Positions 26,939 through 37,123 of a stretch of DNA of 64,000 bases are shown one piece after another; position 1 is the first letter of the stretch, and every line of letters starts with the position of its first letter. Location: positions 248,001 to 312,000 of the forward strand of contig JASCOD010000002.1 of assembly GCA_029959615.1 (NCBI GenBank), given 5' to 3'. Position numbers and translations under genes: made by a program. Source of the stretch: Flavobacteriaceae bacterium PS02338 (GTDB lineage Bacteria; Bacteroidota; Bacteroidia; Sphingobacteriales; Sphingobacteriaceae). The notes beneath the pieces are model-generated. The model did no database searches. It worked only from the letters and a program-made list of their open reading frames with translations, and was not told where the DNA came from.

Positions 26939-29900
26939 ATGTTTTTTTCTTCTTTGTTGTCGATTACAGGACTCTCTGTGATATTTAACAATCGTAATTT
27001 GTTGATTATGAAGTTATTATTATTTTTGATAACGGTGTTTGTCTTTCAAGCTAATGCTGAAGGATATGCTCAGAAAGTTTCTATTTCAAAGTCTAATGCT
27101 TCTTTGGAGACTGTTTTCAGTGAAATAAGAAAGCAGACGGCTTATAACGTTATTTGTGATGCTTCCATTCTAAAAAAGGAATATTCGGTATCCGTTAATT
27201 TAAAAAATGCCAGCCTTGAAAACGCCATGCAAGAGTGCCTTAAAGGTTTACCCTTAGCATTTCAATTTATTGACAAAAATATAGTGGTCACCGTTAAAAA
27301 TCTTCCCCCGGCACAAGCTAATCCGGTAAGAGGGGTAGTGACAGATGCCGATGGCAAGCCGATACCTGGTGTCGGCGTAACGGTAAAGTCTACAGGAAAA
27401 TCTGTTCAAACTGCTGAAAATGGCTCATTTAGTGTTGAGCTATCTCAACAAACTGATGAACTGACGTTCAGCTATGTAGGATTTACTACGCAAACCTTTA
27501 CAGTGAGTGCGGGTCAAACTAGAAATGTGACCATGACCAAATCGGTAGAGGGGCTAAAAGAAGTAGTTGTAACCGGTTATGGCACTCAAAAGAAAAAGGA
27601 CGTGCTGGGGGCGGTAAGTGTAATTACCTCAGAAGACTTTGAGGACAGGCCATCAACTAATATGGGTTATTCTATGCAGGGAAAAGCTGCTGGTGTACAA
27701 ATCATCAGGCCTTCGGGAAAGCCGCAGGGTGGTTTTAGTCTAAGGGTAAGAGGTACTACATCTATTACTGCAGGTAGCGAACCTTTATACGTTATTGATG
27801 GAGTGCCAACGCAATTACTTTTTGACATCAACCCCAATGACATTGAGACCATATCCATTTTGAAAGACGCATCTTCAGCGGCGATTTATGGTGCAGCAGG
27901 CGCAAATGGCGTAGTGTTAATTACTACAAAAAGAGGTAAAACAGGTAAGGCAAAGCTTACCCTGAGTGCTTATACGGGCATCAGTAAAACAGGGAACAAG
28001 CTGGATGTACTGGATCGGACACAATATATTGCATTAATGGGCGAGCTAGGACAGGTTGCTAATTGGAACAATTTTACGGCCAACACGAACTGGCACGATG
28101 AGGTTTTCAGAACAGCTAACCTGCAAAATTACCAATTATCGGTCGAGGGTGGAAATGAGAATACCAAATACTACATTTCTGGTGCTTATGCAAAAGAGGA
28201 AGGTGTCGTGAAATCAAATGTGGTAAACCGTGGTACGTTTAAAACTAATATCGACCAAAAGATAAACAACCACATTACTATTGGTGCAAGCGTAGGCTAT
28301 TCGCGTTGGTTCGACCGTAATATTGAGGACAATGTAGGCTCGGGCAATTCGGGCGTGATCATGAACGTGCTGACCTCGTCGCCGGTAATCGGTATCTATA
28401 ACGAAGACGGAACTTTTACCGCTAATCCACTAAGGTTATCATTTAATAACCCAGTGGCTTATATTGATGGTTCGGAAAACGGCTATAACAATAACCGTTT
28501 TTTCGGGAATATCTATGCCAATATTGATCTGATCAAGGGACTTAAGTTTAGGTCGATGGCCGGTTACGATAACTATAATAGCAAGTACAATTATTTTCTA
28601 GACCCTTTTAAAACAGATTGGGGACGCGTAAACGTGGGTATCGCTACCTTCAGAACAAGCCAAAGCGAATATTGGTTGTCTGAAAATACCTTGGAGTATA
28701 AGACTATTTATAAAGAGCTTCACGCATTTGAAGCACTGGCCGGATTTACGACACAAAGAAAGTATGGGGAATCCAGCAGAATGCAGTCCAAAGGTTTTAG
28801 CAATACCTCTGTAAAAACGATCAATGGAGGTTCTATATTTGATAACCCTACAGCATCTAAAGACGAACGTAGCAATGTTTCTTCTTTAGGCCGAATACGC
28901 TATACGTTTGATGATAAATATTTACTATCGGGTACCCTAAGGGCAGATGCTGCCTCGCCTTTTGGTAGAGATCACAGGTGGGGTTATTTCCCTTCATTCT
29001 CTGTGGGATGGCGAATTTCAAAAGAGAGCTTTTTGAAGAACGTAGAAAAAATCAATGATATTAAGTTACGTTTTGCATGGGGTAAAGTAGGAAATGACGG
29101 TATTGGTTCTTACGCTGCTTATGGTCTTGTTTCAACCGGTAACAATTTTGTACAAGGTGGGCAGGTTAATGCAGGTACTATACCTTTTACACCCGAGAAT
29201 AGGATGTTGCAATGGGAATCAACCACACAAAATAACCTAGGTTTAGATGCGACTTTGTTTAATAATAGGTTAAGTTTAACGGTTGATGCCTACATTAAAA
29301 AAACATCAAACTTATTGTTAGATAAGCCTGTGGCATATTCAAGCGGTTTTATCGGCGCTTTACAAAACATTGGTAATCTTGAAAACAAGGGTGTTGAATT
29401 TTTGATCAGCTCTAAAAATACTGTAAATACCTTAAAATGGAGTACCGACTTCAATATCTCTTTCAACAGAAACAAGGTAGGTTACGTTGGTGGGCAAGAC
29501 ATTTTGGACGGTTTTATTAACCTCCGCCAAGAGGCATCACTGATACGTGAAGGTTTGCCTTTGGGTGTATTTTATGGTTACACTGCTTTGGGCGTTAACG
29601 ACCAAACAGGTATGATGATTTACAAAGACCTTAACAATGACAATGTCATTGACGGTGCTGATAAATCAGTGATTGGTAATCCAAATCCTAAATTTACCTA
29701 TGGGTTAAACAACAACTTGAATTACAAAAACTGGACCTTAACCCTATTTTTACAGGGTGTGCATGGCAACGATGTTTTTAATGCCACCAAGATTGAGACC
29801 GAAGCCATGAACGATTTCAGGAATCAATCTGTAGTTGTTTTAAACAGGTGGACTACACCTGGGCAGAAGACAGATATACCGAAGGCTGTTTATGGTGATG

Positions 29901-30181
29901 TATCTAATTCTGATATTTCCACTCGATTTGTCGAAAATGGCTCCTATTTGCGGTTAAAGTCTGCAACCTTAGGGTATACCTTGCCTAAGGGTATTTTGGG
30001 TAGATTGGGTCTAAGCAATGCCGGTATTTATGTAACCGGAGAGAATTTGTTCACAATAACAAATTACAGCGGCTATGATCCAGAGTCAAGCGCTTTTAGC
30101 GGAAATGGTGCCTTTGGTATCGACTTTGGTAGTTACCCGCAAGTTCGCCAAATAATTTTGGGCTTAAACGTATCATTCTAA
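26939..30181 (+). CDS. SusC/RagA-family TonB-dependent transporter with STN domain
   Basis: The outer-membrane transporter of the locus, 1080 residues. After the signal sequence it has an STN domain (about 46-120) for signalling to FecR, a carboxypeptidase-like domain (about 128-200, NPVRGVVTDADGKPIPG), the SusC signature VVVTGYGTQKKKDVLGAV (about 209-226), a plug and a beta-barrel ending in an aromatic residue (LNVSF). The ATG at 26939 puts 23 residues ahead of the core signal peptide (MKLLLFLITVFVFQANA); the ATG at 27008 is the alternative start. It would import oligosaccharides captured by the SusD partner encoded 14 bp later. Confidence 0.94.
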   Translation: MFFSSLLSITGLSVIFNNRNLLIMKLLLFLITVFVFQANAEGYAQKVSISKSNASLETVFSEIRKQTAYNVICDASILKKEYSVSVNLKNASLENAMQECLKGLPLAFQFIDKNIVVTVKNLPPAQANPVRGVVTDADGKPIPGVGVTVKSTGKSVQTAENGSFSVELSQQTDELTFSYVGFTTQTFTVSAGQTRNVTMTKSVEGLKEVVVTGYGTQKKKDVLGAVSVITSEDFEDRPSTNMGYSMQGKAAGVQIIRPSGKPQGGFSLRVRGTTSITAGSEPLYVIDGVPTQLLFDINPNDIETISILKDASSAAIYGAAGANGVVLITTKRGKTGKAKLTLSAYTGISKTGNKLDVLDRTQYIALMGELGQVANWNNFTANTNWHDEVFRTANLQNYQLSVEGGNENTKYYISGAYAKEEGVVKSNVVNRGTFKTNIDQKINNHITIGASVGYSRWFDRNIEDNVGSGNSGVIMNVLTSSPVIGIYNEDGTFTANPLRLSFNNPVAYIDGSENGYNNNRFFGNIYANIDLIKGLKFRSMAGYDNYNSKYNYFLDPFKTDWGRVNVGIATFRTSQSEYWLSENTLEYKTIYKELHAFEALAGFTTQRKYGESSRMQSKGFSNTSVKTINGGSIFDNPTASKDERSNVSSLGRIRYTFDDKYLLSGTLRADAASPFGRDHRWGYFPSFSVGWRISKESFLKNVEKINDIKLRFAWGKVGNDGIGSYAAYGLVSTGNNFVQGGQVNAGTIPFTPENRMLQWESTTQNNLGLDATLFNNRLSLTVDAYIKKTSNLLLDKPVAYSSGFIGALQNIGNLENKGVEFLISSKNTVNTLKWSTDFNISFNRNKVGYVGGQDILDGFINLRQEASLIREGLPLGVFYGYTALGVNDQTGMMIYKDLNNDNVIDGADKSVIGNPNPKFTYGLNNNLNYKNWTLTLFLQGVHGNDVFNATKIETEAMNDFRNQSVVVLNRWTTPGQKTDIPKAVYGDVSNSDISTRFVENGSYLRLKSATLGYTLPKGILGRLGLSNAGIYVTGENLFTITNYSGYDPESSAFSGNGAFGIDFGSYPQVRQIILGLNVSF

Positions 30182-30195
30182 ATTCCTAATTGATT

Positions 30196-31674
30196 ATGAA
30201 AACGAAATTGAAATTAGTGATCATTTCATTGATTACGATAAACACAATAACCTCTTGTACCAAATTTCTTGATGTAAAACCTGAATCGGACTTAACGACC
30301 GGAAACGCCTACAATTCTGCCGCCGACCTGGATGCAGCTCTGATTGGAGCTTACCGTACGCTATACACCGATTATTTTATCTGGGAAAACTACGTGATGT
30401 CTGATGTGCGCTCCGATAACGCTTATGCGGGCGGGGATGATGCGGAGATTTATCAATACGATAATCTGTCGATCTCTCCCTTGAATTCAAGGATTTTGCT
30501 CACTTGGAAACAATTGTATAACGGTATTGCTAAAGCTAACCTGGTGATGGAACATGCACCGCTCGTGAACGATAGCAAGCTGGATGTAAATAATAAGAGG
30601 AACAACATTATTGCAGAAGCGAAGTTTTTAAGAGCCCTTTATTATTTTGAGCTCGTGAAGACCTTTGGAGAGGTGCCAATTGTGAAAGAATTTGGTAAAA
30701 TCAATCCAGCAGAGGCTAACATCCCAAAATCGCCAGTGTCTGAGGTATATAATCTGATTATTCAGGATCTTGAATCCGCACTGATCCTCCCAGCCGAATA
30801 TAGCAGTGTTTCCCTAAGCAAATCAAAAGCTACCAAGGGGGCAGTTTATGCTTTATTGGCAAAGGTGCATGCACAAAAGCCAGACAGGGACTATAGTAAG
30901 GTGCTAGAATATTGCAACCAAACTGGTAATTTGGGCTATGATCTACATGGTAGTTACGATCAGTTATTTGATGGACTGAACTACAATAACAAAGAAGCCA
31001 TTCTATTGATACAATATATTACAGCTACCCCTGAAGCCAACTGGGGTCCACAGCTGTTGTTACCGCCTTCATTGTCGGGGGATGATTGGAGAAAATACGT
31101 AACACCCTCTAAAAGTTTGATGGCTGCATATGATGCTGCCGGAGATAATCAGCGTAAGGCAGCTTCGGTTCTGATTGAAAACGCCGAATGGTCCGATGAA
31201 TTCTGGAAACCTTGTGCAACAGCAGGCCTTATACCGTTTCCTTACAAATTTAGGCATGCTTCTGCTTGGGCCAGTGGGGATAACGTATATCTACTAAGGT
31301 ACGACGATATTTTATTGCTTAAAGCCGAAGCACTAAATGAACTAAACAGAAGCGCTGATGCGTTGGCGCCGTTAAATAAAGTTAGAGACAGGGTAGATTT
31401 GGGTGAAATTACCACCACTGATAAAGAAACATTGAGGAATATTATCCTGAACGAAAGAAGATTGGAGTTGGCATTTGAAGGTTACCGTTGGGATGACCTG
31501 GTGAGAGCCGGAAAAGCGGTGACCACCATGAGCAATTTACAGGAGTTCAAGTTAACCTGTGGTGGAGGGAGCACCAAAATGGTCTATGATATGAACCAAA
31601 ATAAAACATTGATGCCGATTCCCCAAAGTGAGAGGAACCGTAATCCAAACCTAGGTCAAAATCAAGGATATTAG
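30196..31674 (+). CDS. SusD/RagB-family glycan-binding lipoprotein
   Basis: The surface lid of the SusC transporter, about 492 residues. The signal peptide ends in the lipobox ITSC (Cys21 from the ATG at 30196), followed by FLDVKPESDLTTGNAYNSA, the usual SusD N-terminus. The TPR-rich body includes AEAKFLRALYYFELVKTFGE, and the C-terminal RagB portion includes ILNERRLELAFEGYRWDDLV and a tail LMPIPQSERNRNPNL. An upstream TTG at 30190 is in frame but the ATG is preferred. Substrate specificity is inferred only from the GH20 genes downstream. Confidence 0.94.
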   Translation: MKTKLKLVIISLITINTITSCTKFLDVKPESDLTTGNAYNSAADLDAALIGAYRTLYTDYFIWENYVMSDVRSDNAYAGGDDAEIYQYDNLSISPLNSRILLTWKQLYNGIAKANLVMEHAPLVNDSKLDVNNKRNNIIAEAKFLRALYYFELVKTFGEVPIVKEFGKINPAEANIPKSPVSEVYNLIIQDLESALILPAEYSSVSLSKSKATKGAVYALLAKVHAQKPDRDYSKVLEYCNQTGNLGYDLHGSYDQLFDGLNYNNKEAILLIQYITATPEANWGPQLLLPPSLSGDDWRKYVTPSKSLMAAYDAAGDNQRKAASVLIENAEWSDEFWKPCATAGLIPFPYKFRHASAWASGDNVYLLRYDDILLLKAEALNELNRSADALAPLNKVRDRVDLGEITTTDKETLRNIILNERRLELAFEGYRWDDLVRAGKAVTTMSNLQEFKLTCGGGSTKMVYDMNQNKTLMPIPQSERNRNPNLGQNQGY

Positions 31675-31691
31675 TTTTAATAAGTACAGCT

Positions 31692-34220
31692 ATGTTAAAA
31701 TATCGCTTCAGATTAAGTAGTTCAACAATAATGATGATGCTACTTTTTTTGCTGACCTCTTTATTTGCAAATGCAAATGCAATGGAAATACATCAGCAAA
31801 TTAAAGTAAGCTGGAAGATAGAACAAGGTGATTTTGGCAAAGCAAACCCTACCTCAAAGCTGGTTTTGCACAATGCCACCAGCAAGCCTGTTTCGTGTCA
31901 GGACTGGAGTATTTGGTTTAATTTTATGCGAGGTATTGATGTTAGCTCAGTTGATAAACGTTTTACAATAACACATAAAAATGGCGACCTATACCAGCTT
32001 AGCTTTACTGACAAAAACTTAATAATACCTGCCAATGGCTCGATAGAAATTAGTTTCAGAACAAAAAGTCAGCTTCCCAATTTTACCGATGCACCTTCCG
32101 GTTTATATATCACATATGATAAAAATCCCGCTAAGGCCTATCCAGTAAAATATCAAGCTCTGGGTGGCGCTTATTCGTTGGCTGAAAACCTAAATCAGCT
32201 AGCAGCGCAATATGATGACAATCGGCTGGCAAGTACAACTGCTTCACAATTGGTTATACCTTCTCCTGCCGCTTTACGGCGGGGAGAAGGCTTATATGTG
32301 ATCAGCACTAAAACCGTATTATGGGCTGATACGGTCTTTAAAGGAGAAGCGATGCAGCTCAACGAGTTTTTAAAAACTACTGCTGGGATCACGCTGCAGG
32401 TAAGCTCCGCTGAAAAAGCTGCCGATATAAAGTTTCTCCATCAGCAATCTTTGGCCGAGGAAGCTTATGAGATTGTGGTAAACCATAAGGGCATAGTCAT
32501 TACAGCCGGTACTGCAAAAGGAGCTTTTTATGCTTTACAAACTTTAAAGTCACTATCTAAGCCGCAAAGTTGGAATATCGGCGCTAAGCGTATGGAGATT
32601 CCATCGGTAACCATAAAAGACAAACCTAGATTTGCCTATCGCGGTTTGATGATTGATGTTGCCCGGAATTTTCAAAGTAAGGAATCCGTTAAGCGGATCA
32701 TTGACGTCATGGCAATGTGTAAATTAAATACCCTACATCTACACCTTAATGATGATGAAGGCTGGAGATTGGAAATCCCCAGTTTGCCCGAGTTAACGGC
32801 AATTGGAAGTGTGCGTAGCGGTACTTACCCTAATGGAAATGCTCTACAACCTTCCTACGGTTCAGGTGGGACTGATGTGGTAACCGAGAACTATTACAGC
32901 ACCAGTGATTTTAAAGAGTTACTTATTTATGCCCAAAGAAACCATATCCGTATCATACCCGAACTTGAAACCCCGGGCCATGCAAGGGCGGCCATTAAAT
33001 CAATGGAGGCCCGTTACCATAGATTGATGGACATGGGCAAACCTGACCAAGCTATACAATATCTGTTGCACGATAGGCTTGATCAGTCTGAATACTTCTC
33101 GGCACAAAGTTGGAATGATAATGTGATGAACGTGGCCATGCCTTCGGTGTACCAATTTATTTCGGTAGTGCTTGATGAGCTCAAAGCGGTGTACAAAAGT
33201 GCGGGTGTACCATTAAACACTGTGCATCTGGGTGGAGATGAAGTGCCTAAGGGGGCTTGGGAAAGATCTCCTCAGATCCTTCGCCTACGTGATAGTCTTA
33301 AACTTTCTTCGGTGCATGAAGTTTGGCCATATTACATTCAAAAGATAGCGGCACTTTGTAAAAGTAAAGGCTTGCAAATGGCGGGATGGGAAGAAATGGG
33401 CATGCTGAACAAGGGGAAGGGAATGGTAACGAATCCTGCAATATCTAAGGAAGGGATCCAGTTGGATGTGTGGAATAACTTGGTTGGCGATGGACAGGAA
33501 GATTTGGCTTATCAACTTGCCAATGCAGGCTATAAAGTAGTATTTACCAGCGCTAACAATCTGTATTTAGATCTGGCCTGGAAAAATTCGTTCAATGAGC
33601 CGGGGCATAACTGGGCTGGATTTACGAATATTAGAAAGTCGTATGCTTTCTTGCCGGAAAATTACTTTCTGAATATTTCCCACCATAATTCAGGCGATAA
33701 ATTACCTGATGATTACTTTGACAAAAAAGAACGGTTAACCGATTTTGGAAAAACTAACCTAATTGGGATTAAAGGAGCCATTTGGACAGAAAAAGTGCAA
33801 AGCCAGATCCGTCTGGAGTACATGCTGTTTCCCCGGGTGTTTGCATTGGCCGAAAGAGCCTGGGCACCACAGCCTTCATGGGAAATAGGACCAAAGTTTG
33901 ATCGGGAGAAATTTGCTAGGGATTATGAGCAGTTCATGCAAAAACTGGGAACTGATGAACTTAAAAAATTAGATGTTTTAAACGGTGGGTATACATATCG
34001 GTTACCCGCTTTGGGACTGCGAATTGATAAAGGATTCATCCAATGCAATACCGAATATCCTGACTTTGATATTTTTTATACCACAGATGGAACTGAGCCA
34101 ACCCTCCAATCGAAAAGATATTCAAAGCCATTTTTAGTAGACCGTTCCAAGACCTACAAATGGAATATCATTACCACAAAAAACAGGACGGCAGAGTCAA
34201 TTACATTGAAATTTAATTAA
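31692..34220 (+). CDS. GH20 beta-N-acetylhexosaminidase, four-domain chitobiase type
   Basis: An 842-residue exported glycosidase that removes terminal beta-linked GlcNAc or GalNAc. After a signal peptide it has a chitobiase-type carbohydrate-binding N-domain (CHB_HEX, about 35-155), a GH20b domain (about 190-305), the catalytic (beta/alpha)8 barrel, and a C-terminal chitobiase fn3-like domain (about 775-842, with YTTDGTEPTL). The catalytic pair is D516-E517 in HLGGDEVPKGAW, and HLHLNDDEGWRLEIP is also typical. Seventeen bp separate it from susD. This is the architecture of periplasmic chitobiases, so chitooligosaccharides are the leading substrate guess. Confidence 0.95.
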   Translation: MLKYRFRLSSSTIMMMLLFLLTSLFANANAMEIHQQIKVSWKIEQGDFGKANPTSKLVLHNATSKPVSCQDWSIWFNFMRGIDVSSVDKRFTITHKNGDLYQLSFTDKNLIIPANGSIEISFRTKSQLPNFTDAPSGLYITYDKNPAKAYPVKYQALGGAYSLAENLNQLAAQYDDNRLASTTASQLVIPSPAALRRGEGLYVISTKTVLWADTVFKGEAMQLNEFLKTTAGITLQVSSAEKAADIKFLHQQSLAEEAYEIVVNHKGIVITAGTAKGAFYALQTLKSLSKPQSWNIGAKRMEIPSVTIKDKPRFAYRGLMIDVARNFQSKESVKRIIDVMAMCKLNTLHLHLNDDEGWRLEIPSLPELTAIGSVRSGTYPNGNALQPSYGSGGTDVVTENYYSTSDFKELLIYAQRNHIRIIPELETPGHARAAIKSMEARYHRLMDMGKPDQAIQYLLHDRLDQSEYFSAQSWNDNVMNVAMPSVYQFISVVLDELKAVYKSAGVPLNTVHLGGDEVPKGAWERSPQILRLRDSLKLSSVHEVWPYYIQKIAALCKSKGLQMAGWEEMGMLNKGKGMVTNPAISKEGIQLDVWNNLVGDGQEDLAYQLANAGYKVVFTSANNLYLDLAWKNSFNEPGHNWAGFTNIRKSYAFLPENYFLNISHHNSGDKLPDDYFDKKERLTDFGKTNLIGIKGAIWTEKVQSQIRLEYMLFPRVFALAERAWAPQPSWEIGPKFDREKFARDYEQFMQKLGTDELKKLDVLNGGYTYRLPALGLRIDKGFIQCNTEYPDFDIFYTTDGTEPTLQSKRYSKPFLVDRSKTYKWNIITTKNRTAESITLKFN

Positions 34221-34230
34221 AGACAAGATT

Positions 34231-35886
34231 ATGGTAGTAAATCAGATGAATAGGAAGGTAGCGGTGGCTCTGCTGCTGATGTTTTTCCTACAAACTTCAT
34301 GCAAAAAAGCCAGTAACGCACAGGGTGGAGGCAGCGAAACGCTTCCCTCTTTAACAGCAATACATTCTATCATTCCTTTGCCGCAATCTGCTGTGTTTAC
34401 AGATGATGTGTTTGTGCTGGATAATAGCGTTAAAATAGTGGCCGATAGCAAACATGCGGCAGCCGTAGAATTGCTCAATGCAGAAATCAATAAACTGGTG
34501 GGTATTACATTGGGCACTGGCAGCGCAGCTGATACTAAAACCATCACACTTACAGAGAACAGCAGTTTAAATTCGTTTTCATCCGAAATCAACATCACTA
34601 AAAGTAAGGTCGCCATCACCGGAAAAGATGCCGCATCAGTATTTCATGCTATACAGAGCTTCAGGCAATATTTGTGGGACGCACGGCATGATAAGTCGGC
34701 CAAAACAATACAGATGAAAGGGGTGCTGATACAAGATAAGGCAGTGTACGACTGGCGTGTTTTTCAGGTGGATGTCGCACGTAATTTTTATACTAAAGAT
34801 TACCTGAAAAAGCTGATCGATTGGATGGCCCTGTATAAGTTTAATAAATTGCAGTTGCACTTGACCGATGACCAGGGCTGGCGTATCCCTATTCCAAAAT
34901 ATCCTGAATTAATAGCGCAGGGCAGCTGGCGTGTCTTTAATAAATATGATCTTGAAAATATAGAACGGGCAAAATCCAATCCTATTTACACAATCGATAA
35001 CCGGTTTGTGACCACAAAAGATGGGGAAAAGATTTATAAGGCATCATACACCAAGGCAGAACTTCAGGAAATTGTAGCCTATGCAACCAAAAATTATATA
35101 GAAGTGATACCGGAAGTTGATATGCCTGGCCACATGTTTGCGGCTATTAAGGCATATCCCTGGTTATCGGCTACAGGTACGGCTGGCTGGGGAACAGAGT
35201 TTTCGTATCCTATCTGTCCTTGCAAACCTACTGTAAAGCAATTTGCGTTAGATGTTTTGGATGAGCTGATGGCTATTTTCCCCTCTCAATATATCCATAT
35301 CGGTAATGATGAGGTTGATAAAACCACTTGGCAGTCCTCCACAATCTGCCAGCAGTATATGGTCGATAACAACCTAAGTAGCGTGAGCCAGATTCAGCGC
35401 AATTTCATCAGCGATCTGCAGACTTACCTGACAAGTAAGGGCCGGAAAGCTATTGCTTGGGATGATGCTGCCGAAGTCGGTGTAAATGCTGATATCGTGA
35501 TTAATTATTGGAGAGATTGGATCACTCCGAACAGTGCTCTGGCTAATGGCAACAGGTTCGTGATGACGCCTTGGACCTGGTTTTACCTGAGCAGTTCCTC
35601 TACCGATGAAAGTATAACCACCTTATATAATTTTAGTCCAAATGATCGGTTCGGTACTGCCTTTAATAATAAAATTGACGGCTATCAGGCCAGCGTGTTT
35701 ACCGAAAACATTCCCTCAGAAGCGGCCTTTGAATATTTTGTCTATCCGAGATTACAAGCTTTTGCGGAATTTACCTGGTCTAATAATCGACGGGATTTAA
35801 ATTCATTTACCAGACGCCTAAAAACCCATATACCGATTATGGACCGGGAAGGGATAAGGTACCGTATGCCCGGTTTTTTAAAGTAA
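34231..35886 (+). CDS. GH20 beta-N-acetylhexosaminidase lipoprotein
   Basis: A second GH20 enzyme of 551 residues, anchored by a lipobox LQTSC (Cys24). It has a GH20b domain (about 45-160) and a catalytic barrel with WRVFQVDVARNFYTKDYLKK, LHLTDDQGWRIPI and the catalytic D360-E361 in HIGNDEVDKTTW, where the usual Gly-Gly is Gly-Asn. It lacks the chitobiase N- and C-terminal domains of the preceding enzyme, so the pair probably divides labour between surface and periplasm or between linkages. The start may instead be the ATG at codon 6. Confidence 0.94.
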   Translation: MVVNQMNRKVAVALLLMFFLQTSCKKASNAQGGGSETLPSLTAIHSIIPLPQSAVFTDDVFVLDNSVKIVADSKHAAAVELLNAEINKLVGITLGTGSAADTKTITLTENSSLNSFSSEINITKSKVAITGKDAASVFHAIQSFRQYLWDARHDKSAKTIQMKGVLIQDKAVYDWRVFQVDVARNFYTKDYLKKLIDWMALYKFNKLQLHLTDDQGWRIPIPKYPELIAQGSWRVFNKYDLENIERAKSNPIYTIDNRFVTTKDGEKIYKASYTKAELQEIVAYATKNYIEVIPEVDMPGHMFAAIKAYPWLSATGTAGWGTEFSYPICPCKPTVKQFALDVLDELMAIFPSQYIHIGNDEVDKTTWQSSTICQQYMVDNNLSSVSQIQRNFISDLQTYLTSKGRKAIAWDDAAEVGVNADIVINYWRDWITPNSALANGNRFVMTPWTWFYLSSSSTDESITTLYNFSPNDRFGTAFNNKIDGYQASVFTENIPSEAAFEYFVYPRLQAFAEFTWSNNRRDLNSFTRRLKTHIPIMDREGIRYRMPGFLK

Positions 35887-35888
35887 TG

Positions 35889-35917
35889 CTATTGGCTTTT
35901 TACGAGAGAGCCGATAG
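35889..35917 (+). other. Hairpin after the second GH20 gene
   Basis: CTATTGGCT / AGCCGATAG (9 bp with one G-T) around an 11-base loop, just past the stop codon at 35884-35886. No T-run follows; a partial terminator or RNA-stability element is likely. Confidence 0.4.
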
Positions 35918-35948
35918 AAAATCAAATCGTTAACCAATCCAAAAAGCA

Positions 35949-37013
35949 ATGAAAAAATCAGCTGCATTGATGATGCTTGCTCTTTTTTTAGCTGTGTCAT
36001 TCCTTTCCTGCGAAAAGGAAAGGAGTACACAGTTAGACCAAGAAGCAGTAAAAATGACCATCGGGACTAAAGTATCCCTGTCCTCAACTACCCCAACAGG
36101 TACACCCTCAACTCTTTATCTGATAATCGCCCCCAATTCCAGTATTGAGCTGGTGAAGAACGGCGATGTGTTTAATTCGGTAAGCTATATTCCCTTACAG
36201 GAAAATGTAGCTTATTATTTCAATACAAAATCAGATGGTTCTGGTATTTCTTATTTCGTCGACGAGGAGCTTTCTGCTTATAGTTATGCTGATGATGATA
36301 AAGTGTCATGGGATAATTCGTTATTAGAAGTCACCTCTGGCCAGGGCTCTTTCAAAGTTGCCAGGAGTCAGGCTTACAAGCTCTCCATAGATTTTACTAA
36401 GGCAGAACTAAATTGGCAGTACCATAACATTAAGTTGTTCTGCTATACAGACTGGGCTCAGCGAAGCGAATTTTTGCTCGCTTATAAGCATCCCTTAACT
36501 TTTGAAAGAGTATTGCAGTTGCCCGCAAATCATAACTTGAAGTTTTATTCTGTAAATCCAGATTGGTTAGAATGGGGATCTAATAACACAAATAGCTTAA
36601 CAGGTGCTTTAACCCAAGGTAGTGGGACCGACATTACAGCCGTTACGGAAGCTGCTTCTTACACAGTAAAAGTTACACTTGATAATACTTTGCAAGCGGG
36701 GAACTATTCCTTTGTTAGGGAAGCAGCGCTACCTATAAAACTGGCATCGTTTACTGGAAAAGCCATCAACAAAGTGGTCTACTTAAATTGGATCACTTCA
36801 TCAGAAATAAATGTCAAAGGATTTGAAATGGAACGGACCGAAGATGGTAAGACTAGTACGATATTACCTGTTTTGGGTAAGCCGGGAGCGTTTAGTTATT
36901 CGCTGATAGATCCGAACGTTTCATTGAACAAGGTTTACTATTATCGCCTTAGGACAATTGATCTTGATGGTACTGTTCAATTAAGCGGGTATATCGCCGT
37001 AAAAGTCAAATAG
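35949..37013 (+). CDS. SusE/F-like lipoprotein with T9SS-type linker module
   Basis: A 354-residue lipoprotein (lipobox FLSC, Cys21). Two tandem beta-sandwich modules start at about residues 55 and 160 (the first with LYLIIAPNSSIELV and YSYADDDKVSWD, the second with WQYHNIKLF). They resemble in layout the SusE/SusF binding modules, so it is probably a surface glycan-binding protein. From about residue 258 it adds the module LPIKLASFTGKAINKVVYLNW through YYYRLRTIDLDG that normally precedes a T9SS sorting tail, yet no sorting tail follows. It is a close paralog of the next gene, which lacks this extension. Function is inferred. Confidence 0.65.
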   Translation: MKKSAALMMLALFLAVSFLSCEKERSTQLDQEAVKMTIGTKVSLSSTTPTGTPSTLYLIIAPNSSIELVKNGDVFNSVSYIPLQENVAYYFNTKSDGSGISYFVDEELSAYSYADDDKVSWDNSLLEVTSGQGSFKVARSQAYKLSIDFTKAELNWQYHNIKLFCYTDWAQRSEFLLAYKHPLTFERVLQLPANHNLKFYSVNPDWLEWGSNNTNSLTGALTQGSGTDITAVTEAASYTVKVTLDNTLQAGNYSFVREAALPIKLASFTGKAINKVVYLNWITSSEINVKGFEMERTEDGKTSTILPVLGKPGAFSYSLIDPNVSLNKVYYYRLRTIDLDGTVQLSGYIAVKVK

Positions 37014-37041
37014 CAGGTTGATCCGAATGGAATAATCGCTG

Positions 37042-37064
37042 TTGCGCTTGTCGCCTCAGCGCAA
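37042..37064 (+). other. Hairpin between the two SusE/F-like genes
   Basis: TTGCGCT / AGCGCAA with a nine-base loop in the 110-bp gap. It may be a weak attenuator or RNA-processing structure. Confidence 0.35.
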
Positions 37065-37123
37065 ATCCTGTAGGCTAAATATTTCGATAACACTGAAACC
37101 GTTAACCAAATCAAATATAAATT

